64,000 nucleotides of DNA, from contig NZ_VDND01000005.1 in NCBI RefSeq assembly GCF_007665395.1, forward strand, positions 186,001 through 250,000, written 5' to 3'. Positions 18,409 through 28,102 of this stretch are shown one piece after another. A program made the translations under genes and the position numbers. How positions within the stretch are numbered: position 1 is the first letter of the stretch; every line of letters begins with the position of its first letter. The notes under the pieces are model-generated. The model searched no databases. It saw nothing but the letters and a program-made list of their open reading frames with translations, and was not told the origin of the DNA. The stretch comes from Pseudomonas oryzihabitans (GTDB lineage: Bacteria > Pseudomonadota > Gammaproteobacteria > Pseudomonadales > Pseudomonadaceae).

Positions 18409-20040
18409 GTGAAGCTACGCTCTCTCAACATCGCCCCCCGCGCGCTGGTCGCCTTTGGCTTCTTCGCCCTGCTGGTCATAGGGCTCGGCCTGTTTTCCCT
18501 CGGCCAGAATCGCATCATCAAGGAGAGCGAAGAGCAGATCATCGGCAACGTCATACCGAGCGTGCAGATCATCGGCGAGATCCGTGCCGACCTGCTGAGC
18601 CTGCGCATGCACAACCAGGGCTTGATGCTGGCCTCCTCCAACGCCGAGACCCAGGCGGTGCACAAGGGTATCGAAGAGGCCAAGGCCACCCTGGAGCGGC
18701 ACGTCCGCCAGTTCGACGCCCTGCTGCTCACCGACAAGGGACGCGAGGTCTACACCCGGATGACCGGCCAGCTGGCCACCTACCTGAACAACCAGACCCG
18801 CTATCTCAAGGCGCTGGACGACCAGAACGATGCCGAGCTGCTCAAGCTCACCGGGCAGGATGGCGAGATGGCCCGCAGTGGCGACGCCCTGAGCGCCACC
18901 GTCACCCAGCTCGCCGGCCTGGTCGACGGCAAGGTGGTTCGCCTCGCCGCGGCGTCCACCGACAGCTACCGCACCGCCATCGCCATCACCGTGGCAGCCA
19001 TGCTGGCGGCCCTGGCCGGCACCCTGTTGCTGGCCTGGCGCTTCACCCGCAGCCTCACCGGGCCGCTGGCCAAGGCGCTGGCGGTGGCCGAGCGCATCGC
19101 CAGCAACGACCTCAGCCGTCCGGTCGAGCAGGATGGCCGCGACGAGCCTGGCCGCCTGCTGGCGGCGATGGCGCGCATGCAGGACAACCTGCGCGGCACC
19201 CTGGAGCGGCTGAACCTGTCTTCCAACACCCTGGCGTCCACCTCCGAGGAGTTGTCGACGGTGACCGCCAGCGGTCTGCGCGGCATCCAGCGGCAGAACG
19301 ACGAGCTGGCCCAGGCCGCCACCGCGGTCAACCAGATGACCGCGGCGGTAGAGGAGGTGGCGCGCAACGCCGCCGCCGCCAGCGCCGCCGCCCAGGATTC
19401 CCGGACCTCCGCCGACCTTGGCCAGCACCGGGTCGAGGAGACCCTGCAGACCATCCATGCCCTGCACGCCGCGGTAGCCACCAGCGGCACCGAGATCGAC
19501 GGCCTGGCCGGCCAGGTCCAGCGCATCAGCGGGGTGCTCGACGTCATCCGCGGCATCGCCGAGCAGACCAACCTGCTGGCGCTCAACGCCGCCATCGAAG
19601 CCGCCCGCGCCGGCGAGGCGGGACGCGGCTTCGCCGTGGTCGCCGACGAGGTACGCGCCCTGGCCGCGCGCACCCAGCAGTCCACCGGCGAGATCGAGGA
19701 CATGATTGGCGCCATCCAGGGCGGGGCGGGCAAGGCGGTGAACGCCATGGCCACCAGCAACCAGCAGGCCAGTGCCTGCCTGGAGGTCGCCGCCGCCGCC
19801 GGTGAGGCCCTGGCCGAGATCGGCCGCAACATCGTGCAGATCACCGAGCGCAACCTGAGCATTTCCGCCGCCACCGAGGAGCAGGCCCAGGTGGCCCGCG
19901 AGGTGGACCGCAACCTCACCAGCATCCGCGACCTGTCCACCCAGAACGCCGCGGGCGCCGAGCAGACCGCCGCCGCCAGCAACGACCTGGCGCGCCTCGC
20001 CGGTGACCTGAACGGCGCGGTGCAGCAGTTCCGACTGTGA
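18409..20040 (+). CDS. Methyl-accepting chemotaxis protein
   Basis: A 543-residue chemoreceptor. It has TM1 (about 12-34), a periplasmic four-helix domain, TM2 (about 188-210), HAMP, and the signalling domain with the conserved tip [19 protein letters not shown]. The GTG at 18409 ([17 protein letters not shown]) is preferred to the in-frame ATG at 18373, since it aligns with the starts of the paralogues at 1-248 and 405-2030 and has GAGG 10 bases upstream. The ending (QQFRL) lacks a CheR-docking pentapeptide. Ligand unknown. Confidence 0.93.
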   Translation: MKLRSLNIAPRALVAFGFFALLVIGLGLFSLGQNRIIKESEEQIIGNVIPSVQIIGEIRADLLSLRMHNQGLMLASSNAETQAVHKGIEEAKATLERHVRQFDALLLTDKGREVYTRMTGQLATYLNNQTRYLKALDDQNDAELLKLTGQDGEMARSGDALSATVTQLAGLVDGKVVRLAAASTDSYRTAIAITVAAMLAALAGTLLLAWRFTRSLTGPLAKALAVAERIASNDLSRPVEQDGRDEPGRLLAAMARMQDNLRGTLERLNLSSNTLASTSEELSTVTASGLRGIQRQNDELAQAATAVNQMTAAVEEVARNAAAASAAAQDSRTSADLGQHRVEETLQTIHALHAAVATSGTEIDGLAGQVQRISGVLDVIRGIAEQTNLLALNAAIEAARAGEAGRGFAVVADEVRALAARTQQSTGEIEDMIGAIQGGAGKAVNAMATSNQQASACLEVAAAAGEALAEIGRNIVQITERNLSISAATEEQAQVAREVDRNLTSIRDLSTQNAAGAEQTAAASNDLARLAGDLNGAVQQFRL

Positions 20041-20053
20041 CCCCGGGGCCGGG

Positions 20054-21478
20054 CTAGCGGGCGATGTCCTCCAGCGCCCGGTTACGGGTGCGCGGGCCGA
20101 ACAGGCCGATGGTCAGCACCACGATCAGCATGCTGGCGACGATGAAGGCCAGCACGCCCGGGGTGCCCAGGCGCTCCAGCAGGGCGCCGATCAGCAGGCT
20201 GCTGAACACCGTGGACAGCCGGCTGAAGGAATAGCAGAAGCCCACTGCCCGGGCACGGATGGCGGTGGGAAACAGCTCGGCCTGATAGGAATGGAAGGCG
20301 AAGGTCAGCCAGGCGTTGCAGAAGGTGATGCCGACGCCGCAGAGGATCAGCCCCACGGCGCCCTGCTGCAGGGCGAACAGGCTGCCGAAGGCCACGGTTC
20401 CCAGGGCGGAACCGACGATCTGCCACTTGTTCTCGAATCTGCTGGCCACGCGCACGAACAACAGCGGGCCCAGCGGATAGGCGAGGGTGATGACGAAGGC
20501 GTAGCCCAGGCTGTGGGTCAGACTCACGCCCTGGCCGGAGAGCAGCGCCGGCAGCCAGTTGCCGAAGCCGAAGAAGCCGATGGCCTGGAACAGGTTGAAG
20601 ACGATCAGCATCAGCACCCGTCGCCGGTAGGGCGGTTGCCAGAGCGCGGCGAAGCCGGCGGCCAGCGGGCGCTCCAGCGGTGCCTCCTGGGGCGCGGGCA
20701 GCGGCTGGCCACTGTCGGCGCGGCAGGCCGCCTCCAGACGCTCCACGCCGCGCTCGGCTTCGTCCAGCCGGCCCTGTTGCGCCAGCCAGCGCGGCGACTC
20801 GGGCAGGCGCTGGCGCAGCCACCAGATGAACAGGGCGAAGGCGGCGCTGGACAGCACCACCCAGCGCCAGCCGGAGACACCCAGGGGCGCCTGGGGCACC
20901 AGCCACCAGGACATCAAGGCCACCGCCGGTACCGAGAGGAACTGGATGAAGAAGGCGAAGGCGAAGGCCGAGGTGCGCATGGCCTTGGGGACCAGTTCCG
21001 ACAGATAGGCATCGATGGTGACCAGCTCCAGCCCCAGGCCGATGCCCACCACGAACCTCAGGACGATCAGCCCCAGGGCGGTGGTCTGCAGGCCCATGGC
21101 CAGGGTCGCCAGGGTGTAGCCGATCAGGGCCCAGGTGAACACCGCCCGGCGACCGAAACGGTCGGCGAAGGGACTCAGCACACTGGCGCCGACGAACAGC
21201 CCGAGAAAGGTGGCCGCGGCGAAGGCCGCCTGGTCGGAAACCCCGAAGACGCCGGCCGCGCCGGTCTGGAACAGCCCGTCGCGCAGCAGTCCGGGACTGA
21301 TGTAGGCGGTCTGGAAGAGATCGTAGAGTTCGAAGAAGCCGCCGATGGACAGCAGGGCCACCAGGCGCCACAGGCTGCGGGTGGCGGGCAGGCGGTCGAG
21401 GCGCGCCGAGAGGGTGGCGGCTCGCTGAGCGGCGGGCAGGGCAGAGGAGGGGGTCGAAGCCGAGAGCGCGGAGGTCAT
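20054..21478 (-). CDS. MFS transporter (sugar/organic acid porter type, 12 TM)
   Basis: A 474-residue inner-membrane permease with 12 predicted helices, an MFS A-motif (SPFADRFGRRAVF) and a sugar-porter-like PESPRWL after helix 6. A small hydrophilic loop separates the two halves. The tail EDIAR is short. It lies just downstream of the SorC-type regulator (139 bp) on the same strand, so it may be a second uptake route of the carbohydrate island; a metabolite:H+ symporter role is equally possible. Substrate not deducible. Confidence 0.85.
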   Translation of the reverse strand: MTSALSASTPSSALPAAQRAATLSARLDRLPATRSLWRLVALLSIGGFFELYDLFQTAYISPGLLRDGLFQTGAAGVFGVSDQAAFAAATFLGLFVGASVLSPFADRFGRRAVFTWALIGYTLATLAMGLQTTALGLIVLRFVVGIGLGLELVTIDAYLSELVPKAMRTSAFAFAFFIQFLSVPAVALMSWWLVPQAPLGVSGWRWVVLSSAAFALFIWWLRQRLPESPRWLAQQGRLDEAERGVERLEAACRADSGQPLPAPQEAPLERPLAAGFAALWQPPYRRRVLMLIVFNLFQAIGFFGFGNWLPALLSGQGVSLTHSLGYAFVITLAYPLGPLLFVRVASRFENKWQIVGSALGTVAFGSLFALQQGAVGLILCGVGITFCNAWLTFAFHSYQAELFPTAIRARAVGFCYSFSRLSTVFSSLLIGALLERLGTPGVLAFIVASMLIVVLTIGLFGPRTRNRALEDIAR

Positions 21479-21617
21479 GGGACGCTATCCAGAGAACGGT
21501 CGTCCTACAGCTTACGACTCGTTCATGACCGAATGTTGCCAAAAATGTCCATTTGTACCGCTCTGCTTGGCAGCAATCGCGTGTTTGCCGGTCTGGAGCA
21601 GTGTTTTCTTGCGTCAA

Positions 21618-22568
21618 TCAGGGTACCAGCGCCAGGGCCGTGCGCAGATCGACGACCAGGACGTCGAGATAACCGCCCTGCAGCGCGCCGCGGATGGCGT
21701 TAACCTTGCGCAGGCCACCGGCGAGACCGACCACACGATCGATCTCGAGCAGTTGCGGCAGGTCCACCGAGACCACGGTCTCTTCGCTCTCGTCCAGTAC
21801 CGGGCGGCCCTGGGCGTCGAAGTACCTCAGGCAGATATCGCCCACGGCGCCGCGGGCGGCCAGCACCTCGAGCATGGCTTCGCCATGGTAGTTACCGCTG
21901 TTGCGCAACAGTTGCGAGGGTTCCAGCTCGCCGATGCCGACCAGCGCCACGGTGAGTCGGGCGAAGCGCTCGGTGACCTCGCGCACCTCGTCCAGCTGCA
22001 GGATGCGCTGGCGGCTCTCGGGCGATTGCTCGATGCTCTGGGAGGGCAGCAGGTAGGCGGGGCAGCCGAGCAGGTTGGCCAGTTGCTGGGTCAGCAGGGT
22101 GGCTTCGAAGGCCCCCTTGTTGCCGACTCCGCCCAGCAGCTGCACCACTTCCGTCGCCCCCTGGCGACTGCTGCCGCGGTGCATGTGGCCGACCATGGCG
22201 CGGATGGTGGAGCTCCAGGAGGAGATACCGATGTGGTCGCGCTCGGTGACGCTGGTTTCCAGGTAGTGGGCGGCGGCCGAACCGATGGCCTGCTTGATGG
22301 CTTCCTCGTCATCGCCGGTGGGCTCCACCACGATGGCCTGGCGGATGCCATAGCGCTGCTGGAGCTGGCGCTCCAGCTCCAGGTGGAAGTTGCGCGGCCG
22401 CTGCACCGAGATGCGCACGATGCCGTCCTTGAGCGCGCGGCTCAGGGCGCGGCTGACGAAGGATTGGGACAGGTCGAGCTGGGCGGAGATCTGCGACTGC
22501 TTGAGCCCTTCCTCGTAATAGAGCGAGGCAATCTTGGTCAGCAGACGTTGTTCTTCGAGGTTACTCAT
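21618..22568 (-). CDS. SorC/DeoR-type sugar-binding transcriptional regulator
   Basis: A 316-residue regulator with an N-terminal helix-turn-helix (YYEEGLKQSQISAQLDLSQSFVSRALSRALKDGIVRI, seen in two overlapping parts) followed by a SorC-type sugar-phosphate-binding domain (about 60-316; ISSWSSTIRAMV, VVQLLGGVGNKG, GEAMLEVLAARGAVGDIC). This family typically controls polyol or sugar catabolic genes and responds to a phosphorylated intermediate. ATG 22568 is favoured over the in-frame 22637, which gives a non-homologous lead. It is the likely regulator of the 22744-31728 cluster. Confidence 0.9.
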   Translation of the reverse strand: MSNLEEQRLLTKIASLYYEEGLKQSQISAQLDLSQSFVSRALSRALKDGIVRISVQRPRNFHLELERQLQQRYGIRQAIVVEPTGDDEEAIKQAIGSAAAHYLETSVTERDHIGISSWSSTIRAMVGHMHRGSSRQGATEVVQLLGGVGNKGAFEATLLTQQLANLLGCPAYLLPSQSIEQSPESRQRILQLDEVREVTERFARLTVALVGIGELEPSQLLRNSGNYHGEAMLEVLAARGAVGDICLRYFDAQGRPVLDESEETVVSVDLPQLLEIDRVVGLAGGLRKVNAIRGALQGGYLDVLVVDLRTALALVP

Positions 22569-22743
22569 CCAGATTCCCGGTACCAGCGGAGACGTGGGGC
22601 CCAGGGTCGCCCGGCCGGCCTGACCGCGACGAACCACCGAAAAGCACGCACGTACCTGTTAGAAAGGCGCATTTTCCCGCTATTTTTGCTCAGCCTTCCC
22701 CTCAGCGCCAAGGCTTTTGCGCCCTTGGCGCCGGCAATGCCGA

Positions 22744-23544
22744 TCAGGACATGATCAGGCCGCCATCCACGTTGATCGCCTGGCCGGTGATATAGGCCGC
22801 GTCCGCCGAGGCGAGGAAGGCCACCAGCCCGGCGACGTCGGCCGGGGTACCGGCACGCTTCATGGGGATGTTGCCGACCCACTCGGCCATCAGTTCGCCC
22901 TGGCCGTAGCGCTTCTCCGGGGTGGAGAGGATCTCGCCCCAGACCCGGTCGTTGTAGTCCCACATCTCGCTCTCGATGATGCCCGGGCAGAAGGCATTGA
23001 CCGTGATGCCATGACGCGCCAACTCGTGGGCCAGGCTCTGGGTGATGCCGATGACGCCCATCTTGCTCGCCGCATAGTGCGGTGTGTAGATGAAGCCCTG
23101 GCGGCCCTGGCCGGAACTGGTGTTGATCAGCCGTCCGCCACGCCCGGCGGCGACCATGCGCTTGGCCGCTTCGCGGCAGCACAGCCAGACGCCGGTGGTG
23201 TTGACCTGCAGGATGCGGTCGAAATCGGCGCGCGGCATCTGGTCGAAGGCGTCGATGGTGATGACCCCGGCGTTCTGCACCGAGACGTCGACGCGGCCGA
23301 AGCGCGCCTCGGCCTGGGCATAGAGTTCGGCCACCGCCGCTTCGTCGGTGATATCCACCACCAGCGGCAGGATCTCGGCCCCGGTCGCGGCAGCCAGGCG
23401 CGCGGCGGTCTCGTGCACCCGCTCGGCGTTGGACACCAGCACCAGGTTGGCACCCTCGCGACCGAAGCGCTCGGCGATCCCCTCGCCGATGCCGCGGCAG
23501 CCGCCAGTGATGACTACGGTTTGACCTGCGAAGCGACGTTCCAC
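22744..23544 (-). CDS. Short-chain dehydrogenase/reductase (polyol/sugar dehydrogenase candidate)
   Basis: A 266-residue classical SDR with the NAD(P)-binding motif TGGCRGIG near the N-terminus, NAG in VQNAGVITI, the catalytic Ser region NTSSGQGRQG and YAASK (Tyr/Lys pair). It is tetrameric-SDR length and resembles sorbitol/mannitol-type dehydrogenases. The GTG at 23544 is chosen because a perfect AGGAGG lies 6 bases upstream; an upstream in-frame GTG at 23571 lacks this. It is separated from the other SDR of the operon by a structured repeat (23574-23720). Substrate unknown; probably oxidises a polyol taken up by the ABC importer. Confidence 0.9.
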   Translation of the reverse strand: MERRFAGQTVVITGGCRGIGEGIAERFGREGANLVLVSNAERVHETAARLAAATGAEILPLVVDITDEAAVAELYAQAEARFGRVDVSVQNAGVITIDAFDQMPRADFDRILQVNTTGVWLCCREAAKRMVAAGRGGRLINTSSGQGRQGFIYTPHYAASKMGVIGITQSLAHELARHGITVNAFCPGIIESEMWDYNDRVWGEILSTPEKRYGQGELMAEWVGNIPMKRAGTPADVAGLVAFLASADAAYITGQAINVDGGLIMS

Positions 23545-23573
23545 GTGAAACCTCCTAGGGCTATAGGCCACGA

Positions 23574-23720
23574 TCTAGCGAGCTAGAGCCAAACAAGGCG
23601 AATACCCCTGAGGACGCGGACCGGGCTTGCGCTCAAGTTTACGAGTGGTAAATGAGCAGTCCGACCGGGCTGGCGATCCAGGCGGTATTCAACGCAGGTT
23701 GGCCGACGCGCAGCAGATCG
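23574..23720. repeat. Structured dispersed element, copy A (within SDR gene gap)
   Basis: About 145 bp, closely matching 43181-43328. It has a small 5' hairpin TCTAG-CGAG-CTAGA (23574-23587). An outer stem pairs GAATACC (23600-23606) with GGTATTC (23684-23690). An inner hairpin GCTCA..TTTAC / GTAAATGAGC lies around 23631-23655. The end is a conserved TTGGCCGACGCGCAGCAGA (23699-23717). Against copy B the outer stem shows three compensatory pair changes. It occupies the intergenic space between two same-strand SDR genes. Confidence 0.85.
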
Positions 23721-23729
23721 TGAAAGGCG

Positions 23730-24494
23730 TTACCAGCAGACGAATCCGCCATCGACGATGAGATCCACCCCGGTGCAGAAGGACGCCGCCGGGCTGCAGA
23801 GGAAGATCGCCGGGCCGACCATTTCCTCCACCTCGGCCATGCGGCCCAGGGGGGTGGTCTGCTCGAAGATCTTGACCTGGTCGGCCACCTCGGGGCGGGT
23901 GTTCATGGGGGTGGCGGTGTAGCCGGGGCTGATGCAGTTGACCCGGAGGCCGCGCTCGGCCCATTCCATGGCCAGGCTCTTGGTCAGGTGGATGACCCCG
24001 GCCTTGGAGGTGTTGTAGTGGGCCTGCAGGAGGCCACGGTTGACGATGCTGCCGGACATGGAGGCGATGTTGACGATGGCGCCGTGCCCGCGTGGCAGCA
24101 TGACCTGCGCCTGGGCCTGGCAGCTGAGCATCACCCCGGTGAGGTTGATGTCGAGCATGCGCTGCCAGCGCTCCAGTTCCAGCTCCTCGGCCGGCTGGGC
24201 GTTGGCGATGCCGGCGCTGTTGACGGCGAGGCTCAGCGGGCCCAGCTCGGCTTCGGCACGCGCCACGGCGGTGGCCAGGTCGGCGGCGCTGGTCACCGAG
24301 CCTTCCAGCGCCAGGGCGCGCCGGCCATGGGCCTGGATGCGTTCGACGGTGCCGGCCAGGTCGCGACTGCCGGGCAGGTCGAAGCAGGCCACGTTGGCCC
24401 CGGCCTCGGCCAGTCCGACGGCGATGGCCTGGCCGATGCCGCTGCCGGCACCGGTGACGAAGGCGGTCTGGCCGCCAAGATCGAAGAGACGCAT
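23730..24494 (-). CDS. Short-chain dehydrogenase/reductase (second, D-threitol/polyol dehydrogenase-like)
   Basis: A 254-residue SDR with the Rossmann motif TGAGSGIG (14-21), NSAGIANAQP, the catalytic Ser in NIASMSGSIV and Tyr-Lys in YNTSK (about 158-162), and a C-terminal GVDLIVDGGF. Overall it resembles threitol/sorbitol-type SDRs. It lies 14 bp after the ABC ATPase gene and is clearly in the same operon. Two SDRs of different sequence suggest that two related alcohols, or successive oxidations, are handled. Confidence 0.9.
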   Translation of the reverse strand: MRLFDLGGQTAFVTGAGSGIGQAIAVGLAEAGANVACFDLPGSRDLAGTVERIQAHGRRALALEGSVTSAADLATAVARAEAELGPLSLAVNSAGIANAQPAEELELERWQRMLDINLTGVMLSCQAQAQVMLPRGHGAIVNIASMSGSIVNRGLLQAHYNTSKAGVIHLTKSLAMEWAERGLRVNCISPGYTATPMNTRPEVADQVKIFEQTTPLGRMAEVEEMVGPAIFLCSPAASFCTGVDLIVDGGFVCW

Positions 24495-24508
24495 GAAAGA
24501 ACTCCTAG

Positions 24509-26014
24509 TCAGGCAGTAGCCAATTCCATCACGGCCACCGGAGTGGCCTGTTCACGTTCGAGAATGCCCATCTGCTGGCCACGGCTCATCACCATGACCC
24601 GGTGCGACAGGCCGAGGACCTCGTCGAGATCCGAGCTGACCACGATCACCGCCATGCCGGTGGCGGCCAGTTCGGCGATCACCTGGTAGATGGCGGCGCG
24701 GGCGCCGACGTCGATGCCGCGGGTGGGTTCGTCGAGGATGAAGACCTTGGGGTTACGCGCCAGCCACTTGGCGATGATCACCTTCTGCTGGTTGCCGCCG
24801 GACAGAGCGGCGATCGCCTGCTCCGGCTGGCCCTTGACGCCGAGGCGGGCCACCGCCTTGCGGGCGAAGGCGCGCAGGCCGCCAGGGGAGACCCAGCCAC
24901 CGGCGGCGAGCAGGTCGGTGTTGCCATAGATGAGGTTTTCCTCGATGGCGTGGTCGACCACCACACCCTGCTGCTTGCGATCCTCGGGCACCAGCACGAT
25001 GCCGGCCTGGATGGCCTCGCAGGGGCTGGCGAAACGGCAGGCCTGGCCCTCAAGCAGCAATTCGCCGGTGACCTGCTCGGCAGCGCCGGCGATGGCGCGC
25101 ACCAGCTCGGTACGCCCGGCGCCGACCACGCCCGCCACGCCGAACACCTCGCCGGCGCGCACGGCGAAATCGATGTGCTTGAGCGGCATCTCGCGGCAGC
25201 TGAGGCCTTTCACCCGCAGTACCTCGCGGGTGCCGGGCGCGGCCAGGGCCGGGAAGATGCGCTCCACGCTGCGGCCGACCATTTCTTCCACCAGTTGCCG
25301 CACCGGCACCTGGGCGGTGGCATGCAGGGCGATCTGGCGGCCATCCCGCAAGACCAGCACCCGGTCGGCGATCCGCGCGATCTCTTCCAGGCGATGGCTG
25401 ATATAGATGAAAGAGACGCCCTCGGCCTTGAGCCGCTCGACCTGGGCGAACAGCAATTCGGTCTCTTCGCCACCGAGGGCCGCGGTGGGCTCGTCGAGGA
25501 TCAGCAGGCGCGCCTTGAGGGTCAGCGCCTTGGCGATCTCCACCAACTGCTGGGCCGCCACGCTGAGGCCGGCCACGGTGCGGGTGGCCGGCACCTTGAG
25601 ACCGAGGCGATCCAGCTGGCGCTGCGCCTCGGTTTCCATGAAGGCGCGGTCGATGCGGCCGCCGCGCATGGGCAGGCGGCCGACGAACATGTTCTCGGCG
25701 ATGGTCAGCTCCGGCAGCAGGCGGATTTCCTGGTGGATCAGGCCGATGCCGGCGGCCAGGGCCGCGCCGGGGGAGTCGGGCGTGTAGTCCTGGCCGAGCC
25801 AGGTCATCCGGCCCCCCGCCTCGGGCGGTACCAGGCCGGCGATGATCGACGACAGGGTGGACTTGCCGGCACCGTTCTCACCGAGCAGGGCCAGGACCTC
25901 GCCGGGCTGGATGTCGACGTCCACGCCGCTCAGCACCTCGATGCCGGCGTATTTCTTGCCGATGTTTCTCAGGCTGAGGGCCGCGGGCTGTTCCAGGGGC
26001 ATGACGGCGGACAT
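24509..26014 (-). CDS. Ribose-type ABC importer, duplicated ATP-binding protein
   Basis: A 501-residue protein with two ABC cassettes, as in RbsA/XylG. The first has an intact Walker A (GENGAGKST) and Walker B (LILDEPTAAL). The second has a degenerate P-loop (GVVGAGRTE), an intact LSGGNQQK signature and FILDEPTRGID. Such asymmetry is normal for the family. The ATG at 26014 is preceded by GGAGG; an in-frame lead to 26071 is rejected. It follows the binding-protein gene by about 100 bp and precedes the SDR genes. It energises uptake of the cluster's unknown carbohydrate. Confidence 0.93.
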   Translation of the reverse strand: MSAVMPLEQPAALSLRNIGKKYAGIEVLSGVDVDIQPGEVLALLGENGAGKSTLSSIIAGLVPPEAGGRMTWLGQDYTPDSPGAALAAGIGLIHQEIRLLPELTIAENMFVGRLPMRGGRIDRAFMETEAQRQLDRLGLKVPATRTVAGLSVAAQQLVEIAKALTLKARLLILDEPTAALGGEETELLFAQVERLKAEGVSFIYISHRLEEIARIADRVLVLRDGRQIALHATAQVPVRQLVEEMVGRSVERIFPALAAPGTREVLRVKGLSCREMPLKHIDFAVRAGEVFGVAGVVGAGRTELVRAIAGAAEQVTGELLLEGQACRFASPCEAIQAGIVLVPEDRKQQGVVVDHAIEENLIYGNTDLLAAGGWVSPGGLRAFARKAVARLGVKGQPEQAIAALSGGNQQKVIIAKWLARNPKVFILDEPTRGIDVGARAAIYQVIAELAATGMAVIVVSSDLDEVLGLSHRVMVMSRGQQMGILEREQATPVAVMELATA

Positions 26015-26116
26015 GGGGCCTCCGAAAGGGGGAGCTGAAGCCGTGCCTCCCAGGGGAGGCAGCTGGGGCATGGGCTGGAGGCGGCGGGCCTTACCCGCCG
26101 CTGGCCGGACGAACCG

Positions 26117-27049
26117 TTACGGGTGGTTCTCGATGAAGGGGGCGACATTGTCCTTGGTGGTCAGGATCGCCTCCTGCAGCTGCTCCTTGGGCAGTTGCTT
26201 GCCTTCCTTGAGCGCCACCGCCGATTCCAGCGCCAGGCGCCCCATCTTGCGGGTCTGCTGGGTGATGGTGGCGGACAGGGTGCCGGCGGCCACGGCCTTG
26301 AGGCCGGCCACGTCGCCGTCGAAGCCGACGATGGTCACCGGATGATCGAGGTTGGCCACCTTGACCGCCTGGGCGGCGCCCAGGGCCATGGCGTCGGCGC
26401 GGCCGAAGAAGACGCTGATGTTGGGGTCGCGCTGGAGCATGTCCTGAGCCACGGCGAAGCCCTTGTCCTGGGCCCACTCGGCGGGCTGCTGGGCGACCAC
26501 CTTCAGCTCAGGAAACTTGGCCAGGCCTTCGGCGAAGCCCTTGGCGCGGTCGTTTTCCGGGGTGGTGCCGATCTGGCCCTGGAGGATGGCGACGCGGCCC
26601 TTGCCCGCGGTGACCTTGCCGACGTATTCGGCCAGGGTGCGGGCGGCGGCGACGCTGTCGCTGGCGATGAAGGTGTCGCCGGGCGCATCGGGGGCGTTGC
26701 GGTCCACCGCCACCACCGGGATGCCGGCGGCCTTGGCCGCCTTGACCGGGACACCGGCGGCGGTGGCGCCAGCCGGGATGTAGATCAGGGCGTCGACCTG
26801 GCGGGTGATCAGGTCCTGGATCTGGTTGACCTGGGTCGCCGAGTTGCCCTGGGCGTCCACCGTGATCACCTTGATGCCCTTGGCCTTGCCCTCGGCCTCG
26901 ACGGCCTGCTTGATCTGGTTGAAGAAGTCGGCCTGGAGGTTGGCCACCGCCAGGCCCACGGTGAGTTCCTTGGCCTGGGCATTGAGCGCGCCGGCACAGG
27001 TCATGGCGGCGAACAGGGTACCGAGCAACAGCTTCTTGGGGGTCAGCAT
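26117..27049 (-). CDS. Periplasmic sugar-binding protein of the ribose-type ABC importer
   Basis: A 310-residue exported protein with a signal peptide ending near NAQA-KELTVG, followed by a Periplasmic_binding_4/RbsB fold (GLAVANLQADFFNQIKQAVE at the first strand-helix; DALIYIPAG; GIPVVAVDR; VAILQGQIGTTPENDRAKGF; VTIVGFDGDVAGLKAV). These motifs are typical for pentose/polyol binders. The ATG at 27049 has GGAGTG 6 bases upstream; an in-frame GTG 9 bp further out overlaps that site and is rejected. It lies between permease and ATPase genes. Confidence 0.92.
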   Translation of the reverse strand: MLTPKKLLLGTLFAAMTCAGALNAQAKELTVGLAVANLQADFFNQIKQAVEAEGKAKGIKVITVDAQGNSATQVNQIQDLITRQVDALIYIPAGATAAGVPVKAAKAAGIPVVAVDRNAPDAPGDTFIASDSVAAARTLAEYVGKVTAGKGRVAILQGQIGTTPENDRAKGFAEGLAKFPELKVVAQQPAEWAQDKGFAVAQDMLQRDPNISVFFGRADAMALGAAQAVKVANLDHPVTIVGFDGDVAGLKAVAAGTLSATITQQTRKMGRLALESAVALKEGKQLPKEQLQEAILTTKDNVAPFIENHP

Positions 27050-27106
27050 GGAAAGCACTCCGTTGTTATTGTTGTACTGCGGTGTCGATGTCGATGCGGT
27101 TCTGAC

Positions 27107-28102
27107 TCAACGCTGCCCGCTACGGCGGCGCAGGGTATCCAGGGTGACGGCCAGGGCGATGACGATGCCGATGATCACCTGCTGCACGAAGGGCGAGACC
27201 CCCAGCAGGTTCAGGCCATTGCGCAGCACGCCGATGATGAGCACGCCCACCAGGGTGCCGCCGACGCTGCCGACGCCGCCGCTGAGGCTGGCCCCGCCGA
27301 TCACCACCGCGGCGATGGCGTCCAGCTCCAGGGACAGGCCGGCGCTGGGCTGGGACGAATCCAGGCGCGCCGCCATGGCCACCGCGGCGAGGCCTGCCAG
27401 GGCGCCGCTCAGGGCGTAGATCCAGATCGTGATGGCGCGCACCTTGATGCCCGACAGCCGTGCCACCTCGGCGCTGCCACCCATGGCGTAGAGATTGCGG
27501 CCGCCGGCGCGGAAGCGCAGGAACACCCAGGCCACCAGCAGCATCAGCAGGAAGAGGCCGACGGTCACCGACAGGAAGCCGAAGTGCCGCACCGTGGCCA
27601 GGCTGGTGAACCAGTCCGGGAAGCCGACGATCTGGCGACCGTCGGTGAGGATGTTGGCCAGGCCGCGGGCCACCGACATCATGGTCAGGGTGGCGATGAA
27701 GGCGGGTAGCCGCGCCCGGGCGATGAGCAGCCCCGAGACCAGGCCACAGACCAGGCCGCCGAGGATGGCGGCCGGAATCGCCAGGCCCAGTGGCCAGCCG
27801 ATGTCCTGGTAGAGCCAGCCCAGCAGCATCATGGCGAAGGCCAGTACCGAGCCCACCGAGAGATCGATGCCGCCGATGACGATGACCAGGGTCATGCCGA
27901 TGGCCAGGATGCCGAGCACCGTCACCTGGTCGAGGATGTTGAGGGCGTTGCGCACGGAGAAGAAATACTCCGAGGCGAAGGAGAACACGGCGATCAACAG
28001 CGCCAGGCCGATCAGCGGACCGCCGACGTTGCGTGGCAGACGCAGCGCGAGGCGGGCAAGGGGCTTGGCGGGTGGCGAGGCAGTCGGGGCTTTGGCTTCC
28101 AC
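27107..28102 (-). CDS. Ribose-type ABC importer permease
   Basis: A 331-residue inner-membrane permease of the RbsC family with 8-10 hydrophobic segments, the hallmark GMTLVIVIGGIDLSVGS (about 69-85), an Ala/Pro-rich N-terminal cytoplasmic lead and the C-terminal AVVIGGASLSGGVGSVGGT. The start is GTG at 28102 with AGGAGA upstream. It is the first gene of the minus-strand operon (permease, binding protein, ATPase, SDR, SDR, possibly the regulator), divergent from the transketolase genes. Confidence 0.93.
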   Translation of the reverse strand: MEAKAPTASPPAKPLARLALRLPRNVGGPLIGLALLIAVFSFASEYFFSVRNALNILDQVTVLGILAIGMTLVIVIGGIDLSVGSVLAFAMMLLGWLYQDIGWPLGLAIPAAILGGLVCGLVSGLLIARARLPAFIATLTMMSVARGLANILTDGRQIVGFPDWFTSLATVRHFGFLSVTVGLFLLMLLVAWVFLRFRAGGRNLYAMGGSAEVARLSGIKVRAITIWIYALSGALAGLAAVAMAARLDSSQPSAGLSLELDAIAAVVIGGASLSGGVGSVGGTLVGVLIIGVLRNGLNLLGVSPFVQQVIIGIVIALAVTLDTLRRRSGQR

